Below, piece by piece: positions 39,200 through 39,726 of a DNA stretch of 39,726 nucleotides (the first letter of the stretch is position 1; every line of letters begins with the position of its first letter). The stretch lies in contig NZ_AUGD01000033.1 of assembly GCF_000426845.1 (NCBI RefSeq), forward strand, positions 1-39,726. Direction: 5' to 3'. The DNA is from Bradyrhizobium sp. in8p8. GTDB lineage: Bacteria; Pseudomonadota; Alphaproteobacteria; Rhizobiales; Xanthobacteraceae. The translations under genes were made by a program, and so were the position numbers. The notes under the pieces are model-generated. The model made no database searches. It was not told where the DNA came from and worked only from the letters and a program-made list of their open reading frames with translations.

Positions 39200-39459
39200 T
39201 CACGCGCCGCTGCGTCGATCGGCGACGAAGCCACGAGGCGACTGCAGAAATCGTGCATTGGCAACATCAGACTGAGTGGACTGTTCGTGCCCCTCCCCGG
39301 GCGGAACGACGGCGTGCAACTTGGACGTGTGTGCGAGTTCCTTGGCCGATGAGCGAGACGTTGGGCAAATTCCGATCACTCAGAACTTGGCTGTCCCGTG
39401 TCATTCGGCTTGCAATATTGGGTCTGACTCATTTCTGATGAAGTTTGCCGGGCGACTGT
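39200..39459. other. Sequence left of the ISL3 element
   Basis: About 260 bases with no supported gene; composition becomes less GC-rich toward the insertion sequence. It should hold the left target-site copy of the IS, directly before 39460. Confidence 0.3.
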
Positions 39460-39480
39460 GGTTCTTCAACGGAGAATCGG
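39460..39480 (+). repeat. Probable left inverted repeat of an ISL3-family element
   Basis: GGTTCTTCAACGGAGAATCG lies five bases before the transposase start and has the GG-TCTTC opening typical of ISL3 ends. The right end is outside the window, so pairing and the 8-bp target duplication cannot be confirmed. Confidence 0.45.
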
Positions 39481-39484
39481 CGCC

Positions 39485-39726
39485 ATGCGGACAGGCTTTC
39501 GAATTTCATCGCTCGTACCGAGTGGTTTGGTGTTTGATGGCGTAAGTGATTCAGAGGATTCGGTTATTCTGGCTGTTCGGTCAGAGGCTGCCGAGGCCCA
39601 GTGCCCTTTGTGCACGACAGCATCGCGCCGAATCCATAGCCGTTACATCCGGCACGTGGCCGATTTGCCATCAGCGGGCAGAAAGGTGCGCCTCCGATTG
39701 CTCACGCGGCGCTTCACATGCGAGGT
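39485..39726 (+). mobile_element. ISL3-family transposase, 5' part
   Basis: From ATG 39485: SSLVPSGLVFDGVSDSEDSV, ILAVRSEAAEAQCPLCTTAS and RRIHSRYIRHVADLPSAGRK, then VRLRLLTRRFTCEV. CPxC...SRRxHSRYxRxxADLPxxGxxVxLxLxxRRFxC is the N-terminal zinc-finger domain of ISL3-family transposases. Eighty codons are present and the frame is open at the window end, so the element may be intact. A degraded relative of this stretch occurs at 18899-18957. Confidence 0.85.

Noticed and set aside
1..39726. CRISPR array, rRNA, tRNA or riboswitch
   Set aside because: No regularly spaced repeats, no rRNA stretches, no tRNA cloverleaf or TPsiC-like motif, and no known riboswitch core noticed on reading both strands.

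Overview
The window looks like a GC-rich alphaproteobacterial chromosome, most likely a denitrifying member of the Bradyrhizobium/Rhodopseudomonas group. This rests on long open frames in several phases, relics of a class I cytochrome c of the type common in that group, NosR/NosX relics, a HWE-type sensor kinase and a NarK1-NarK2 fusion ahead of narGHJI. The genus is inference; no rRNA or other marker is present.

Layout. 1-1.6 kb: decayed remains of a CbiX-like chelatase, nosR, nosX and a cytochrome c gene. 1.6-7.3 kb (minus strand): an intact Crp/Fnr regulator of the DNR/NnrR type behind an FNR-like box, a frameshifted tricarballylate-dehydrogenase-like flavoprotein, an orphan CcoG, a frameshifted DUF59 (MIP18/PaaD-like) gene and a tandem-DUF2249 protein. 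7.3-9.7 kb: two tiny candidate genes, strong hairpins, a DUF433 antitoxin relic and about 1.2 kb with nothing recognisable. 9.7-17.6 kb (minus): a compact set of TonB-dependent receptor, broken small periplasmic gene, Tat-type solute-binding protein, ABC permease, ABC ATPase and two tandem NnrS proteins. 17.6-22.3 kb: a belt of relics (S26/TraF-like peptidase, ISL3 transposase, cytochrome b561, LysE, a second cytochrome c copy, a hydrolase N-terminus) around an intact MaoC-like/TetR divergent pair with an AT-rich palindromic operator.

22.3-36.1 kb is the functional heart: one minus-strand array in the order narK (fused), narG, narH, narJ, narI, a parvulin isomerase, a 112-residue protein with a Cys-rich tail, a beta-carbonic anhydrase, mogA, a DUF2478 protein and moeA. 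It combines nitrate/nitrite transport, the membrane nitrate reductase, its chaperones, and the last two steps of molybdopterin maturation (MogA, MoeA). An FNR-like box lies upstream of narK, and the Crp/Fnr protein at 1.6-2.4 kb carries the E-SxxR-type recognition helix that suits such boxes.

36.5-39.7 kb: a decayed methyl-accepting chemotaxis gene, a GAF-HWE histidine kinase broken by one frameshift, a small DNA-binding-like protein, a frameshifted hypothetical gene, and the left end of an ISL3-family insertion sequence running out of the window. Large respiratory genes are intact while many small neighbours carry one or more frameshifts. Either this is an island where accessory denitrification genes are being lost, or the sequence has indel errors; for the cytochrome c, nosR/nosX and MCP remains the damage is too extensive for error alone.
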